This document shows, piece by piece, positions 9,196 to 19,182 of a DNA stretch of 64,000 nt. The notes under the pieces are model-generated. The model saw only the letters and a program-made list of their open reading frames with translations, searched no databases and was not told where the DNA came from. Origin of the DNA: Bacteroidota bacterium (lineage in GTDB: Bacteria; Bacteroidota; Bacteroidia; Chitinophagales; Chitinophagaceae); contig SXXL01000032.1 of NCBI GenBank assembly GCA_005789565.1, positions 1 to 64,000 on the forward strand. Direction: 5' to 3'. Positions within the stretch are counted from its first letter, which is position 1. Every line of letters starts with the position of its first letter. The position numbers were made by a program, and so were the translations under genes.

Positions 9196-10278
9196 ATGAA
9201 CAAACGTCTTGTACTCCGTTTTCTTGTGTTGATCCTGTCTTTTTCCGTTGTAAGGGTATCCAGTGCACAGTCGGCCGACACCCTGCGCTTGCCGGAGGAG
9301 AAACATTTTCGGAACATGCGTCAGCTCACGTTTGGGGGCGACAATGCAGAGGCCTATTGGAGTTTTGATGGGAAGGCGCTGGTGTTTCAGCGCACGAGCG
9401 TGAAAGATGGCATTCCCTGCGACCAGATCTATTACGGAAAATTGCCGAAGAAGAATCGCCCCTTTGAGTACAAGCGCATCAGCACCGGGAAGGGCCGCAC
9501 CACCTGTGCGTTTTTTACGAAGGATAACAAACACATCATTTATGCTTCCACGCATTTGGGATCGGCGGATTGTCCGCCCGTGCCCGATCGTGCCAAATAT
9601 GGTAACAAGTACATCTGGCCGCTTTATCCCTCCTTTGATATTTTCATGGCCGACCTGAACGGTAACATCGTGAAGCAACTCACCAATGCTTCCGGATACG
9701 ATGCCGAGGCCACGCTTTCACCGGATGGGAAGCAGATGCTTTATACCAGCGACAAGGAAGGGGACCTGGAGTTGTATATCATGGATCTGAAAACCGGCGC
9801 CGAGCGGCGCATCACCCACACGTTGGGATATGATGGTGGAGCCTGGTTCTCGCCCGATGGCAAGAAAATCATTTGGCGCGCGTCTCGCCCCAAATCCGAC
9901 GCCGAAGTACAGGAATACAAATCTCTTTTGGCCGAACATTTAGTGGCACCGACTAATATGGAAGTATGGGTAGCGAATGCGGACGGTTCGGATGCCCGGC
10001 AGGTGACCCAACTGGGACAAGCCAACTGGGCCCCGGCTTTTATGCCCGATAGCAAGCGGATCATTTTTGCCAGCAACCACGAGTATAAGCGTGGCTTTCC
10101 GTTCAACCTCTACACGATGAACGGCGATGGCTCCAACCTGACCAAAGTATCCCGTGACAAGGGCTTTGATGCCTTTCCGATGTTCTCGCCCAATGGAAAA
10201 AAGATCCTGTTTTGCAGCAACCGGAATAACGGCGGGACGAGGGATACGAATGTGTTTGTGGCGGATTGGCAGGAGTAG
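9196..10278 (+). CDS. TolB-like / PD40 beta-propeller repeat protein, secreted
   Basis: Signal peptide; repeated 'SPDGKQMLYTSDKEGDLELYIMDLKTG', 'FSPNGKKILFCSNRN'. Confidence 0.88.
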   Translation: MNKRLVLRFLVLILSFSVVRVSSAQSADTLRLPEEKHFRNMRQLTFGGDNAEAYWSFDGKALVFQRTSVKDGIPCDQIYYGKLPKKNRPFEYKRISTGKGRTTCAFFTKDNKHIIYASTHLGSADCPPVPDRAKYGNKYIWPLYPSFDIFMADLNGNIVKQLTNASGYDAEATLSPDGKQMLYTSDKEGDLELYIMDLKTGAERRITHTLGYDGGAWFSPDGKKIIWRASRPKSDAEVQEYKSLLAEHLVAPTNMEVWVANADGSDARQVTQLGQANWAPAFMPDSKRIIFASNHEYKRGFPFNLYTMNGDGSNLTKVSRDKGFDAFPMFSPNGKKILFCSNRNNGGTRDTNVFVADWQE

Positions 10279-10315
10279 TTTAGTTCAGCTTTCAGCGTTC
10301 GGAGTTCAGAGTTTG
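10279..10315. repeat. Short low-complexity 'TTCAGCTTTCAGCGTTCGGAGTTCAGAGTTTGG' intergenic tract
   Basis: Degenerate short-period repeat (TTCAG/TTCGG/GTTC) starting right after the stop codon at 10276-10278. Confidence 0.5.
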
Positions 10316-10344
10316 GTATATTTGGGGGAATCAAAATATGCCAT

Positions 10345-10770
10345 ATGAGTACGGGACTTTTACATCTTCATAGTTTGCTGCGTTGGGTCATTTTGATCCT
10401 GTTATTGGTCACCCTGTATCAGTCGTTTGTAAAGAATGAGAAGATCAAATCGACCAGTTTGTGGTTGATGATCGTTGCCCACGTGATGCTGCTGATCGGA
10501 ACCTATCAATCCATTCTTGGCCGGTTCGGATGGATGAATCTGCCCGAGGGTGTTTCAGTAATGAAAGATTCCTTCTACAGGTTCTATCTGGTCGAGCATC
10601 CGACCTTGATGATCGCCAGTATCGTGCTGATCGCCCTGGCCCGTGGCAAATCGAAGGACCTCAACTATAGTGCTGTCAACAAACTTCTTCTGATCGCCCT
10701 GGTGCTGATCCTCGCCGCCGTTCCCTGGCCCTTCCGAGGCGAACCCATCGGCCGCCCGTGGCTGCCGTAG
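10345..10770 (+). CDS. Conserved four-TM membrane protein, cytochrome b561-like
   Basis: HLHSLLRWVILILLLVTLYQSF, hydrophobic helices, C-terminal PWPFRGEPIGRPWLP; preceded by TATATTTG at 10317-10324. Confidence 0.7.
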   Translation: MSTGLLHLHSLLRWVILILLLVTLYQSFVKNEKIKSTSLWLMIVAHVMLLIGTYQSILGRFGWMNLPEGVSVMKDSFYRFYLVEHPTLMIASIVLIALARGKSKDLNYSAVNKLLLIALVLILAAVPWPFRGEPIGRPWLP

Positions 10771-10935
10771 AAGGATGAAAGGTGAAGGATGAAGGGTGAA
10801 CATTTGACCTACCCTCTCTTCACCCTTCATTCTTCACCTTTCAACATCCTTCACCCTTCATCCCTCATCCTTCAACATCCTTCACCCTTCATCCCTCATC
10901 TTTCAACATCCTTCACCCTTCACCCTTCATCATCC
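10771..10935. repeat. Purine/pyrimidine-biased repeat cluster: GAAGGATGAAAGGTGAA arm, inverted TTCACCCTTCA arm, and a 31-bp tandem repeat
   Basis: AACATCCTTCACCCTTCATCCCTCATCCTTC at 10843-10873, near-identical copy 10874-10904, partial third copy from 10905; the G/A-rich arm at 10771-10801 is complementary to the C/T-rich part. Confidence 0.9.
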
Positions 10936-10941
10936 TTCTCC

Positions 10942-12099
10942 ATGCCTCACTACCACTCTCTCGGACAGATCCCGCACAAGCGGCACACGCAGTTCCGCAA
11001 GCCGGATGGCAGTTTGTATAGCGAGCAGTTGTTCTCGACGGAAGGCTTCAGCAACGATTATTCCTTGCTGTATCATTGTCATCCACCTACACAGATCATC
11101 AAGACGGAACCGCAGGTAGATGTATCGCCGCAGGTTGCGGAGGAGAAAATGCTCAAGCATCGGAGTTTGGAGGGATTCAAAGTGCCGCCGGTGGATGATT
11201 ACCTGGAAAGTCGGGTGCCGGTGCTGGTGAACAACGATTGTCACATCGTACTGGCTGCGCCTCGAAAAAGCACCACCGATTATTTCTACAAGAATACGGA
11301 TGCCGATGAGTTGATCTTCGTGCACGAGGGCAGCGGAAAGGTTTGTACGCCGTACGGTCAGCTGCCCTTTTCTTATGGCGATTACATTGTATTGCCGAGG
11401 GGAACTATCTATCAGATCCATTTTGACACGCCGCAGAACCGGTTATTTATTGTGGAGTCATTTTCGCCCTTGCGTTTTCCGAAGCGATACCTCAGCAAAT
11501 TTGGTCAGCTGATGGAACATTCACCGTATTGTGAGCGGGATATTCGTCCCCCGCAGGACCTCCAAACCTTCGACCAAACCGGCGATTTTTTGATCCGGGC
11601 CAAGAAGCAGGGCATGTTATACGGACTTCATTATGGCACGCATCCGTTCGATGTGATCGGATGGGACGGTTGTTGCTATCCATACATTTTCTCCATCCAT
11701 GATTTCGAGCCCATCACCGGACGGGTACACATGCCTCCCCCCACGCATCAGACGTTCGAGGCCGATGCTTTTGTGGTCTGTTCGTTCGTGCCCCGGATGT
11801 ACGATTATCATCCGCTGGGGATCCCCGCGCCCTACAACCATAGTAACATCGACAGCGACGAGGTATTATACTATGTGGCCGGTGAGTTCATGAGCCGAAA
11901 GCACGTCACCAAGGGCATGATCACGCTGCATCCGGCGGGCATTCCGCATGGTCCGCACCCCGGCGCGGTAGAAAAGAGCATCGGGGCCAAGGAGACCCAG
12001 GAACTGGCCGTGATGGTGGATACCTTCCGCCCGCTGAAACTCACCAAGCAGGCACTATCCATTGAGAATCAGGACTATGTAATGAGCTGGGCGGAGTAG
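10942..12099 (+). CDS. hmgA: Homogentisate 1,2-dioxygenase
   Basis: MPHYHSLGQIPHKRHTQF; DELIFVHEGSGKVCTPYGQLPFSYGDYIVLPRGTIYQI; FDVIGWDGCCYPYIFSIHDFEPITGRVHMPPPTHQTFE. ORF-track start (10789) runs through the repeat and is rejected. Confidence 0.95.
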   Translation: MPHYHSLGQIPHKRHTQFRKPDGSLYSEQLFSTEGFSNDYSLLYHCHPPTQIIKTEPQVDVSPQVAEEKMLKHRSLEGFKVPPVDDYLESRVPVLVNNDCHIVLAAPRKSTTDYFYKNTDADELIFVHEGSGKVCTPYGQLPFSYGDYIVLPRGTIYQIHFDTPQNRLFIVESFSPLRFPKRYLSKFGQLMEHSPYCERDIRPPQDLQTFDQTGDFLIRAKKQGMLYGLHYGTHPFDVIGWDGCCYPYIFSIHDFEPITGRVHMPPPTHQTFEADAFVVCSFVPRMYDYHPLGIPAPYNHSNIDSDEVLYYVAGEFMSRKHVTKGMITLHPAGIPHGPHPGAVEKSIGAKETQELAVMVDTFRPLKLTKQALSIENQDYVMSWAE

Positions 12100-12199
12100 G
12101 TACGCAGGGGGGCGAGCCCGTGTTTTGGGCTGAAAATCAGGAATTTATCCCCAGCTTATTTTTTTTGAGCCCCTCCTTCTTTTTTCGGGGTAGCCCTTG

Positions 12200-12207
12200 T
12201 ATCTTTG
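12200..12207 (+). promoter_or_regulatory. -7 element (TATCTTTG) upstream of infA
   Basis: TATCTTTG 15 nt before ATG 12223; no convincing -33 element identified. Confidence 0.5.
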
Positions 12208-12222
12208 CACCCCCAATTTCAT

Positions 12223-12441
12223 ATGTCCAAACAACCCCTGATCAAGCAAGATGGCATCATTCTGGAGGCCCTCTCCAATGCCATGTTTCGCGTCAGGTTG
12301 GAAAATGGGCATGAGATCCTGGCGACGATCTCCGGAAAGATGCGCATGCATTACATCCGAATCCTGCCAGGTGACAAAGTGGGGGTGGAATTGTCTCCGT
12401 ACGACCTGACCCGCGGGCGGATCAACTTCCGATATAAATAA
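12223..12441 (+). CDS. infA: Translation initiation factor IF-1
   Basis: [71 protein letters not shown]. Confidence 0.97.
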   Translation: MSKQPLIKQDGIILEALSNAMFRVRLENGHEILATISGKMRMHYIRILPGDKVGVELSPYDLTRGRINFRYK

Positions 12442-12468
12442 TTATTTCAGGCGCAGAAAAAAACGATT

Positions 12469-12585
12469 ATGAAAGTAAGAGCCTCCATCAAGAAACGCAG
12501 CGTCGATTGCAAGATCGTTCGTCGCAAAGGCAAGCTGTACATCATCAACAAAAAGAATCCTCGCTTCAAGCAGCGTCAGGGTTGA
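12469..12585 (+). CDS. rpmJ: 50S ribosomal protein L36 (below ORF-track length cutoff)
   Basis: Translated by hand: [38 protein letters not shown]. Confidence 0.96.
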   Translation: MKVRASIKKRSVDCKIVRRKGKLYIINKKNPRFKQRQG

Positions 12586-12618
12586 TCCAACATTTTAAAC
12601 ATCATCAAGCAATAAATT

Positions 12619-12999
12619 ATGGCTCGTATCGCCGGCGTTGATTTACCGAAAAACAAAAGAGGGGAGATCGGACTGACCTATATCTATGGAATTGGTCCCT
12701 CTACCGCCAAGTACATCCTCGACAAGAACAACATTGATCGCAGCAAGAAAGTGAATCAGTGGAACGACGAGGACCTGAATGCCATCCGTAACACCATCAC
12801 CGAAGAGATGAAGGTGGAGGGACAGCTGCGTTCCGAGGTGCAGATGAGTATCAAGCGCCTGCTGGACATTGCCTGTTACCGTGGCCTGCGTCACCGAAAA
12901 GGATTGCCGGTTCGGGGACAGCGTACCAAGACCAACAGCCGTACCCGTAAAGGAAAGCGTAAAACCGTTGCCGGTAAGAAGAAGGCACCGAAGAAATAA
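12619..12999 (+). CDS. rpsM: 30S ribosomal protein S13
   Basis: [59 protein letters not shown]. Confidence 0.98.
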   Translation: MARIAGVDLPKNKRGEIGLTYIYGIGPSTAKYILDKNNIDRSKKVNQWNDEDLNAIRNTITEEMKVEGQLRSEVQMSIKRLLDIACYRGLRHRKGLPVRGQRTKTNSRTRKGKRKTVAGKKKAPKK

Positions 13000-13149
13000 A
13001 CTTGACGATCACCGGCCTGGTGTCGGGGATCGGACTTACTCATTCAATCTGTTCTCGATCCGGATCGCCTCGTAAGTCGGCAGGAGGAAAGAAAGCAGTC
13101 CCGGCCCCGCCGGAGAAAACAAAACCAGTTGACTACCTAAAACGAACAA

Positions 13150-13563
13150 ATGGCAAAAGCACAACAACAACAGCAGCCCAGCGCCAAAGCCGCTGCGAAG
13201 AAGCGAGTGGTAAAAGTGGACGCTTATGGCGACGCACACATTTCCGCTACGTTCAACAACATCATCGTGAGCCTCACCAACAAGACCGGTCAGGTCATTG
13301 CTTGGAGCAGTGCCGGTAAGATGGGATTCCGTGGTTCGAAGAAAAACACGCCCTATGCCGCTCAGATGGCCGCCGCCGATGCCGCGAAGACGGCTACGGA
13401 TGCCGGATTGAAGCGGGTGGATGTATATGTTAAAGGTCCGGGTTCCGGCCGCGAAGGAGCGATTCGCTCCCTTTCGCAGAACGGGATCGAGATCGTGATG
13501 ATCAAGGATGTGACGCCGCTGCCGCACAATGGCTGCCGTCCGCCGAAAAAACGTCGTGTGTAA
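13150..13563 (+). CDS. rpsK: 30S ribosomal protein S11
   Basis: [63 protein letters not shown]. Confidence 0.98.
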   Translation: MAKAQQQQQPSAKAAAKKRVVKVDAYGDAHISATFNNIIVSLTNKTGQVIAWSSAGKMGFRGSKKNTPYAAQMAAADAAKTATDAGLKRVDVYVKGPGSGREGAIRSLSQNGIEIVMIKDVTPLPHNGCRPPKKRRV

Positions 13564-13696
13564 ACCGAGTGGCAATCGCCGCTCACTGACATAGCCTGTC
13601 TGGTTTCATTTCAACAAAGGGCATCCGATTGATTTTTTCAAAGCTTTTTACGGATCGAGATGCCGGTTTCTAAAAAAGCTTAAATGAACAACAAAC

Positions 13697-14302
13697 ATGG
13701 CAAGGTACAAAGGTCCGAAGACCAAGATCTCCCGAATTTTCGGGGAGCCCATTCTGGGCAATGGAAAATGGCTGGGAAAGAACAGTAATCCTCCCGGTCA
13801 GCACGGAGAGAAGCGCAAGCGTAAATCTCTCGGTGAATTCGCGTTGCAATTGCGCGAAAAGCAAAAAGCCAAGTATACCTACGGGGTACTGGAGCGTCAA
13901 TTCCGCAAAACATTTGAGGAAGCTGCCCGTCGCAAGGGTGCCACTGGCGAGAACCTGATCAAATTGCTCGAGGCTCGTCTCGACAATGCGATCTTCCGCA
14001 TGGGCATTGCCCCTTCTCGTCCGGCTGCCCGTCAGCTCGTGAGCCACAAGCACATCGAGGTAAACGGTCATGTCGTGAACGTTCCTTCCTATTCGCTGAA
14101 ACCCGGTGACGTGGTAACGGTGAAAGAGGCAAGTCGCGAGCGCAGCAGTGTGCAGAGCATGGTCCGCGCCAAGAATCCCAAGTTCAGCTGGTTGGATTTC
14201 AGCGAGACCGAGTTCAAAGGCACTTTCCTGACCTATCCGGAGCGCGATGCCGTACCGGAGAACATCAAGGAGCAGCTCATCGTGGAATTGTACTCCAAAT
14301 AA
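13697..14302 (+). CDS. rpsD: 30S ribosomal protein S4
   Basis: MARYKGPKTKISRIFGEPILG; S4 RNA-binding domain RLDNAIFRMGIAPSRPAARQLVSHKHIEVNGHVVNVPSYSLKPGD. Confidence 0.98.
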   Translation: MARYKGPKTKISRIFGEPILGNGKWLGKNSNPPGQHGEKRKRKSLGEFALQLREKQKAKYTYGVLERQFRKTFEEAARRKGATGENLIKLLEARLDNAIFRMGIAPSRPAARQLVSHKHIEVNGHVVNVPSYSLKPGDVVTVKEASRERSSVQSMVRAKNPKFSWLDFSETEFKGTFLTYPERDAVPENIKEQLIVELYSK

Positions 14303-14340
14303 TTGACGGAACCCCATCTACAACACATAAAAGGAATAAC

Positions 14341-15342
14341 ATGGCAATATTGAATTTTCAAAAACCGGATAAGATCATCCTGCAGAAGGCTACCGATTTC
14401 GAAGCTCAATTCGAATTTCGTCCCCTCGAGCCCGGATACGGCGTCACCATCGGTAACGCTCTGCGTCGCGTATTGCTGAACTCCCTCGAAGGATATGCCA
14501 TCGTAGGCGTTAAGATCGAAGGCGTGGAGCACGAGTTCGCTACCCTCAAGGGCGTGAGCGAAGACGTGGTTGAGATCTTCCTGAACCTCAAGCAAGTTCG
14601 ATTCAAGAAGAAGGGTGATCATGACCTCGCGCAAGACAAGATCCACCTGACCATCAAGAATAAAAGCGAGTTCACCGCCGGTATGATCGGCGATGCTTCT
14701 GCTGCTTTCCAGGTGATGAACCCCGAGTTGCTGATCTGCACCCTCGATCCTTCCTCCAAACTGGAGATCGAGCTCACCATCGGCAAGGGCCGCGGATACG
14801 TTCCGGCCGAAGACAACAAGGTAGCCGATGCTCCGATGGGATACATTCCCATCGATTCCATCTTCACGCCCATCAAGAACGTGAAGTATACCATCGAGAA
14901 TACCCGTGTGGAGCAGCGCACCGACTTCGAAAAACTGGTCATGGAAGTTTCCACCGATGGTACCATCCATCCGGAAGAGGCCGTAAAGCAAGCTTCGCGC
15001 ATCCTGATCCAGCACCTGATGATCATTACCGACGAGAACATCACCTTCGACAATAAAGAAGAGAAGAAAGAAGACCTGGTCGACGAGCAAACCCTCCAAC
15101 TCCGCAAGGTGTTGAAGACCCCGCTGGAAGACCTCGATCTGTCCGTTCGCGCCTTCAACTGTCTGAAAGCCGCTAAGATCAACTCGCTGAGCGAGCTGGT
15201 TCAGTACGAGCAAGAAGACCTGATGAAGTTCCGCAACTTCGGACAGAAGTCCCTCTCCGAGATCGAGCAAGTGCTCACCGATCGTGGCCTGCATTTCGGA
15301 ATGGACCTTCCCAAACTCGGTATCGAAGTCAGCGAAATCTAA
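14341..15342 (+). CDS. rpoA: DNA-directed RNA polymerase subunit alpha
   Basis: FRPLEPGYGVTIGNALRRVLLNSLEGYAI; alpha-CTD LSVRAFNCLKAAKINSLSELVQYEQEDLMKFRNFGQKSLSEIE. Confidence 0.98.
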   Translation: MAILNFQKPDKIILQKATDFEAQFEFRPLEPGYGVTIGNALRRVLLNSLEGYAIVGVKIEGVEHEFATLKGVSEDVVEIFLNLKQVRFKKKGDHDLAQDKIHLTIKNKSEFTAGMIGDASAAFQVMNPELLICTLDPSSKLEIELTIGKGRGYVPAEDNKVADAPMGYIPIDSIFTPIKNVKYTIENTRVEQRTDFEKLVMEVSTDGTIHPEEAVKQASRILIQHLMIITDENITFDNKEEKKEDLVDEQTLQLRKVLKTPLEDLDLSVRAFNCLKAAKINSLSELVQYEQEDLMKFRNFGQKSLSEIEQVLTDRGLHFGMDLPKLGIEVSEI

Positions 15343-15410
15343 ATCAAGTAAAGTAGGTTGTAATTCCTGACACGGTACAACCGAATTTTTAAACCCGTCA
15401 AACAAACAAC

Positions 15411-15905
15411 ATGCGTCACGGAGACAAAGTCAAAAACCTGAGCCGTACCAAAGCACACCGCGAGGCGTTGCTGAGTAACCTGGCCTGCCAATTGATCCAA
15501 TACAAGCGGATCGTAACCACCACCGCCAAGGCCAAAGCCCTGCGCGTATTCGTGGAGCCCCTGATCACCAAAGCCAAAACCAACACCACGCACCAGCGTC
15601 GGGTGGTATTCAGCTACCTGGGCGATAAGGAAGCCATCAAAGAACTATTCGGCGCCGTAGCCGAGAAGATCGGTGGTCGTCCCGGTGGATACACCCGTAT
15701 CATCAAGTTGGGCGCCCGTCCCGGCGACAACGCCGAAACCGCTATGATCGAACTGGTTGATTTCAACGAGATCTACGGTAAGGGCACCACGGAAGGCAAA
15801 GCACCCGCTAAGAAGACCCGCCGCTCCGCTGGTTCTAAGAAAAAAGCAGAAGTTGCACCCGCCGAAACCGAAGCGTCCTCAACAGAGGCACCGGCTGCCG
15901 AATAA
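15411..15905 (+). CDS. rplQ: 50S ribosomal protein L17
   Basis: [45 protein letters not shown]. Confidence 0.98.
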   Translation: MRHGDKVKNLSRTKAHREALLSNLACQLIQYKRIVTTTAKAKALRVFVEPLITKAKTNTTHQRRVVFSYLGDKEAIKELFGAVAEKIGGRPGGYTRIIKLGARPGDNAETAMIELVDFNEIYGKGTTEGKAPAKKTRRSAGSKKKAEVAPAETEASSTEAPAAE

Positions 15906-15924
15906 TCGAGGAAAAATCCATTTC

Positions 15925-15953
15925 AATCCCGACCCCACCGGTCGGGATTTTTT
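15925..15953 (+). terminator. Rho-independent terminator after rplQ
   Basis: AATCCCGACC-CCACC-GGTCGGGATT followed by TTTTTT. Confidence 0.88.
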
Positions 15954-15978
15954 TATGCCATCCTCCGCCCGGGTTGGT

Positions 15979-15986
15979 TATTTTTG
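15979..15986 (+). promoter_or_regulatory. -7 element (TATTTTTG) upstream of aguB
   Basis: TATTTTTG 16 nt before ATG 16003. Confidence 0.45.
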
Positions 15987-16002
15987 GACCACAAATTCAG
16001 TC

Positions 16003-16862
<860 letters not shown>

Positions 16863-16878
<16 letters not shown>

Positions 16879-16916
16879 AGGGTGAAGGATGAAGGATGAA
16901 AGGTGAAGAAAGTTTA
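16863..16916. repeat. GAAGGATGAAGGGTGAAGGATGAAGGATGAAAGGTGAAGAAAG tract overlapping the aguB stop codon
   Basis: Same heptamer vocabulary as the 10771-10935 cluster, located between aguB and aguA. Confidence 0.85.
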
Positions 16917-16928
16917 AAGTTTTTAGGT

Positions 16929-17972
16929 ATGAAATTTACGCCCAGGGAGTTGGGATATTATTTTCCGGCGGAGTTTGCGCCGCACCGGGCGACTTGGTTA
17001 AGTTGGCCGCACAAGGAAGCGTCGTGGCCCGGAAAGATCCATACGATCTTCCCTTCTTATGCCAAGTTTATCAAGGAACTAACAAAGGGCGAGCGCGTTT
17101 GTATCAACGTGGCCGATGAAGCCATGAAGACATTTGCGATCTCGTGGCTGGAAAAAGAAGCGGTCGATATTTCCCTGGTGGATTTTTTCTTTCACCCCAC
17201 CAATGATGCTTGGTGCCGTGATCATGGTCCCGCTTTCCTGATCAACCCCCTCGCGGCACAGCCCAAGGCGATCGTGGATTGGAACTATAACGCCTGGGGA
17301 AACAAATACCCGCCCTACGACCTCGACGATATCATTCCCACCCTCATCGGTGAAGCCCTGAACCTGCCGGTTTTTCACCCCGGTATTATTATGGAAGGTG
17401 GATCGGTCGAGTTCAACGGCGCCGGTACGGTGATGACCTCTACCGCCTGTTTACTCAACCCCAACCGCAACCCACATCTCAATCAAGCCCAGATCGAAAA
17501 ATTTCTGATCGACTATTATGGGATGAAGCAAGTCCTCTGGGTCGATGAGGGCATTGTGGGCGACGACACCGACGGACACATCGACGATACTGTTCGTTTT
17601 GTGAATGAAGACACGGTGATCACCGTCATCGAGGAGGATAAAAACGATGCCAATTACGAATTGCTGCAACACAACCTTCGGCAACTGAAACAAATGCGCC
17701 TGCTCAGCGGCAAAGCCCTCAACATCATCGAACTGCCCATGCCGGAGGAGTTGATCTATGAAGATCAGCGACTGCCCTGTTCCTATGCCAATTTTTACAT
17801 CGCCAATAAATCGGTGATCGTTCCTACGTTTCGGAGTCGGCGCGACGACCGCGCCCTGCAGATCATACAATCGGCCTTCCCGGACCGCGAGGTGGTGGGC
17901 ATCGATTCCACCGACATCATTTGGGGACTGGGCAGCTTTCACTGCCTCTCCCAGCAAGAGCCTCTGGGCTGA
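16929..17972 (+). CDS. aguA: Agmatine deiminase
   Basis: FPAEFAPHRATWLSWPHKEASWPGK, DAWCRDHGPAFLI, DDTDGHIDDTVRF, GLGSFHCLSQQEP. Confidence 0.94.
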   Translation: MKFTPRELGYYFPAEFAPHRATWLSWPHKEASWPGKIHTIFPSYAKFIKELTKGERVCINVADEAMKTFAISWLEKEAVDISLVDFFFHPTNDAWCRDHGPAFLINPLAAQPKAIVDWNYNAWGNKYPPYDLDDIIPTLIGEALNLPVFHPGIIMEGGSVEFNGAGTVMTSTACLLNPNRNPHLNQAQIEKFLIDYYGMKQVLWVDEGIVGDDTDGHIDDTVRFVNEDTVITVIEEDKNDANYELLQHNLRQLKQMRLLSGKALNIIELPMPEELIYEDQRLPCSYANFYIANKSVIVPTFRSRRDDRALQIIQSAFPDREVVGIDSTDIIWGLGSFHCLSQQEPLG

Positions 17973-18020
17973 GGCGACCGAATTGTGGACATCTTTGTGG
18001 AAAGAGTAGCGGCGCGGCCG

Positions 18021-18028
18021 TAATTTTG
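18021..18028 (+). promoter_or_regulatory. -7 element (TAATTTTG) upstream of carA
   Basis: TAATTTTG 30 nt before ATG 18059. Confidence 0.45.
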
Positions 18029-18058
18029 CTCAATTTGTTTTTACCACAACCCAGTTCT

Positions 18059-19159
18059 ATGTCAACTTCTTCTACTCCTGCCGTGCTGTTATTGGCCGAT
18101 GGAACCCTGGCCCGGGGTTTTGCTTTTGGGGCCATTGGCACCACCACCGGTGAGATCTGTTTCAATACCGGGATGACCGGCTATCAGGAGGTATTCACCG
18201 ACCCCAGTTATTTTGGACAGATTCTGATCATGAACAGTGCCCACATTGGGAATTATGGGGTAAAGCAGTCGGATGTAGAGTCGGATTCAGTGAAGATCAG
18301 CGGACTGATCGGCCGCAATCTGGAGGACCAATATTCCCGAAAAATGGCGGATGATTCGCTGGATCAATACCTGAAACAAAATGGGATCGTTTCCATCACC
18401 GGAGTCGATACCCGTGCGTTGGTGGAGCATATTCGTCAGAAAGGGGCCATGAATTGCATCATTTCCTCCGAAACGACCGATGTGGTCTCGCTGGAAAAGC
18501 AATTGAAGGCCGTTCCCGACATGGACGGATTGGAACTGGCCTCGAAGGTGAGCACCGCCTCCCCCTATGTGCTGGGTGAGGATACCGGGTTGCGGATCGC
18601 TGTGATGGATTATGGGGTGAAGAAAAATATCCTGCAGTGCATGGTAGAGCGTGGTGCGCAAGTGAAAGTCTTTCCTGCGAAAACGCCTTTATCGGAAGTG
18701 GAGGCGTACCAGCCCCATGGGTATTTTATCTCGAATGGTCCGGGTGATCCGGCACCGATGGACTACGCCATCCAAACCGTGCGCACCTTGTTGGACAAGA
18801 ATAAGCCCTTGTTCGGTATCTGTCTGGGTCATCAATTGCTGGCCTTGGCCAACGGCGTTTCAACTTTCAAGATGCATCATGGACATCGGGGTCTGAACCA
18901 TCCGGTCAAGAATTTGGTTACCGGTCGCTCCGAGATCACCACCCAGAACCATGGATTTGGGGTGGATCCGGTCTCCATCTCCCAATCCGAACAGATTGAA
19001 GTGACGCACGTGAATCTGAACGATCAGTCCATCGAGGGCATTCGAGTGAAGGGCAAGCCTGCTTTTTCAGTGCAATATCATCCGGAGGCAACGCCCGGAC
19101 CGCACGACAGCCGCTATTTATTCGATCAGTTCCTCGACATGGTACGCTCGCAGGCCTGA
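18059..19159 (+). CDS. carA: Carbamoyl-phosphate synthase small subunit
   Basis: GEICFNTGMTGYQEVFTDPSYFGQILIMNSAHIGNYG; KPLFGICLGHQLLALANG; FSVQYHPEATPGPHDSRYLFDQFL. Confidence 0.96.
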   Translation: MSTSSTPAVLLLADGTLARGFAFGAIGTTTGEICFNTGMTGYQEVFTDPSYFGQILIMNSAHIGNYGVKQSDVESDSVKISGLIGRNLEDQYSRKMADDSLDQYLKQNGIVSITGVDTRALVEHIRQKGAMNCIISSETTDVVSLEKQLKAVPDMDGLELASKVSTASPYVLGEDTGLRIAVMDYGVKKNILQCMVERGAQVKVFPAKTPLSEVEAYQPHGYFISNGPGDPAPMDYAIQTVRTLLDKNKPLFGICLGHQLLALANGVSTFKMHHGHRGLNHPVKNLVTGRSEITTQNHGFGVDPVSISQSEQIEVTHVNLNDQSIEGIRVKGKPAFSVQYHPEATPGPHDSRYLFDQFLDMVRSQA

Positions 19160-19182
19160 TCGGGGCTTCGTATATTTAAGCT

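Noticed and set aside
10771-10935. CRISPR-like array
   Set aside because: 31-bp repeats are contiguous, with no unique spacers and no cas genes. It is a simple tandem repeat.
10789-10941. N-terminal extension of homogentisate dioxygenase (LHPSSLILQHPSPFIPHLSTSF...)
   Set aside because: It is a translation of the 31-bp repeat. The conserved protein starts at MPHYHS (10942).
14233-15405. 390-aa ORF antisense to rpoA
   Set aside because: Shadow ORF. rpoA on + is unambiguous and the antisense protein is low-complexity (LxxLEGxxLV) as expected from reverse reading.
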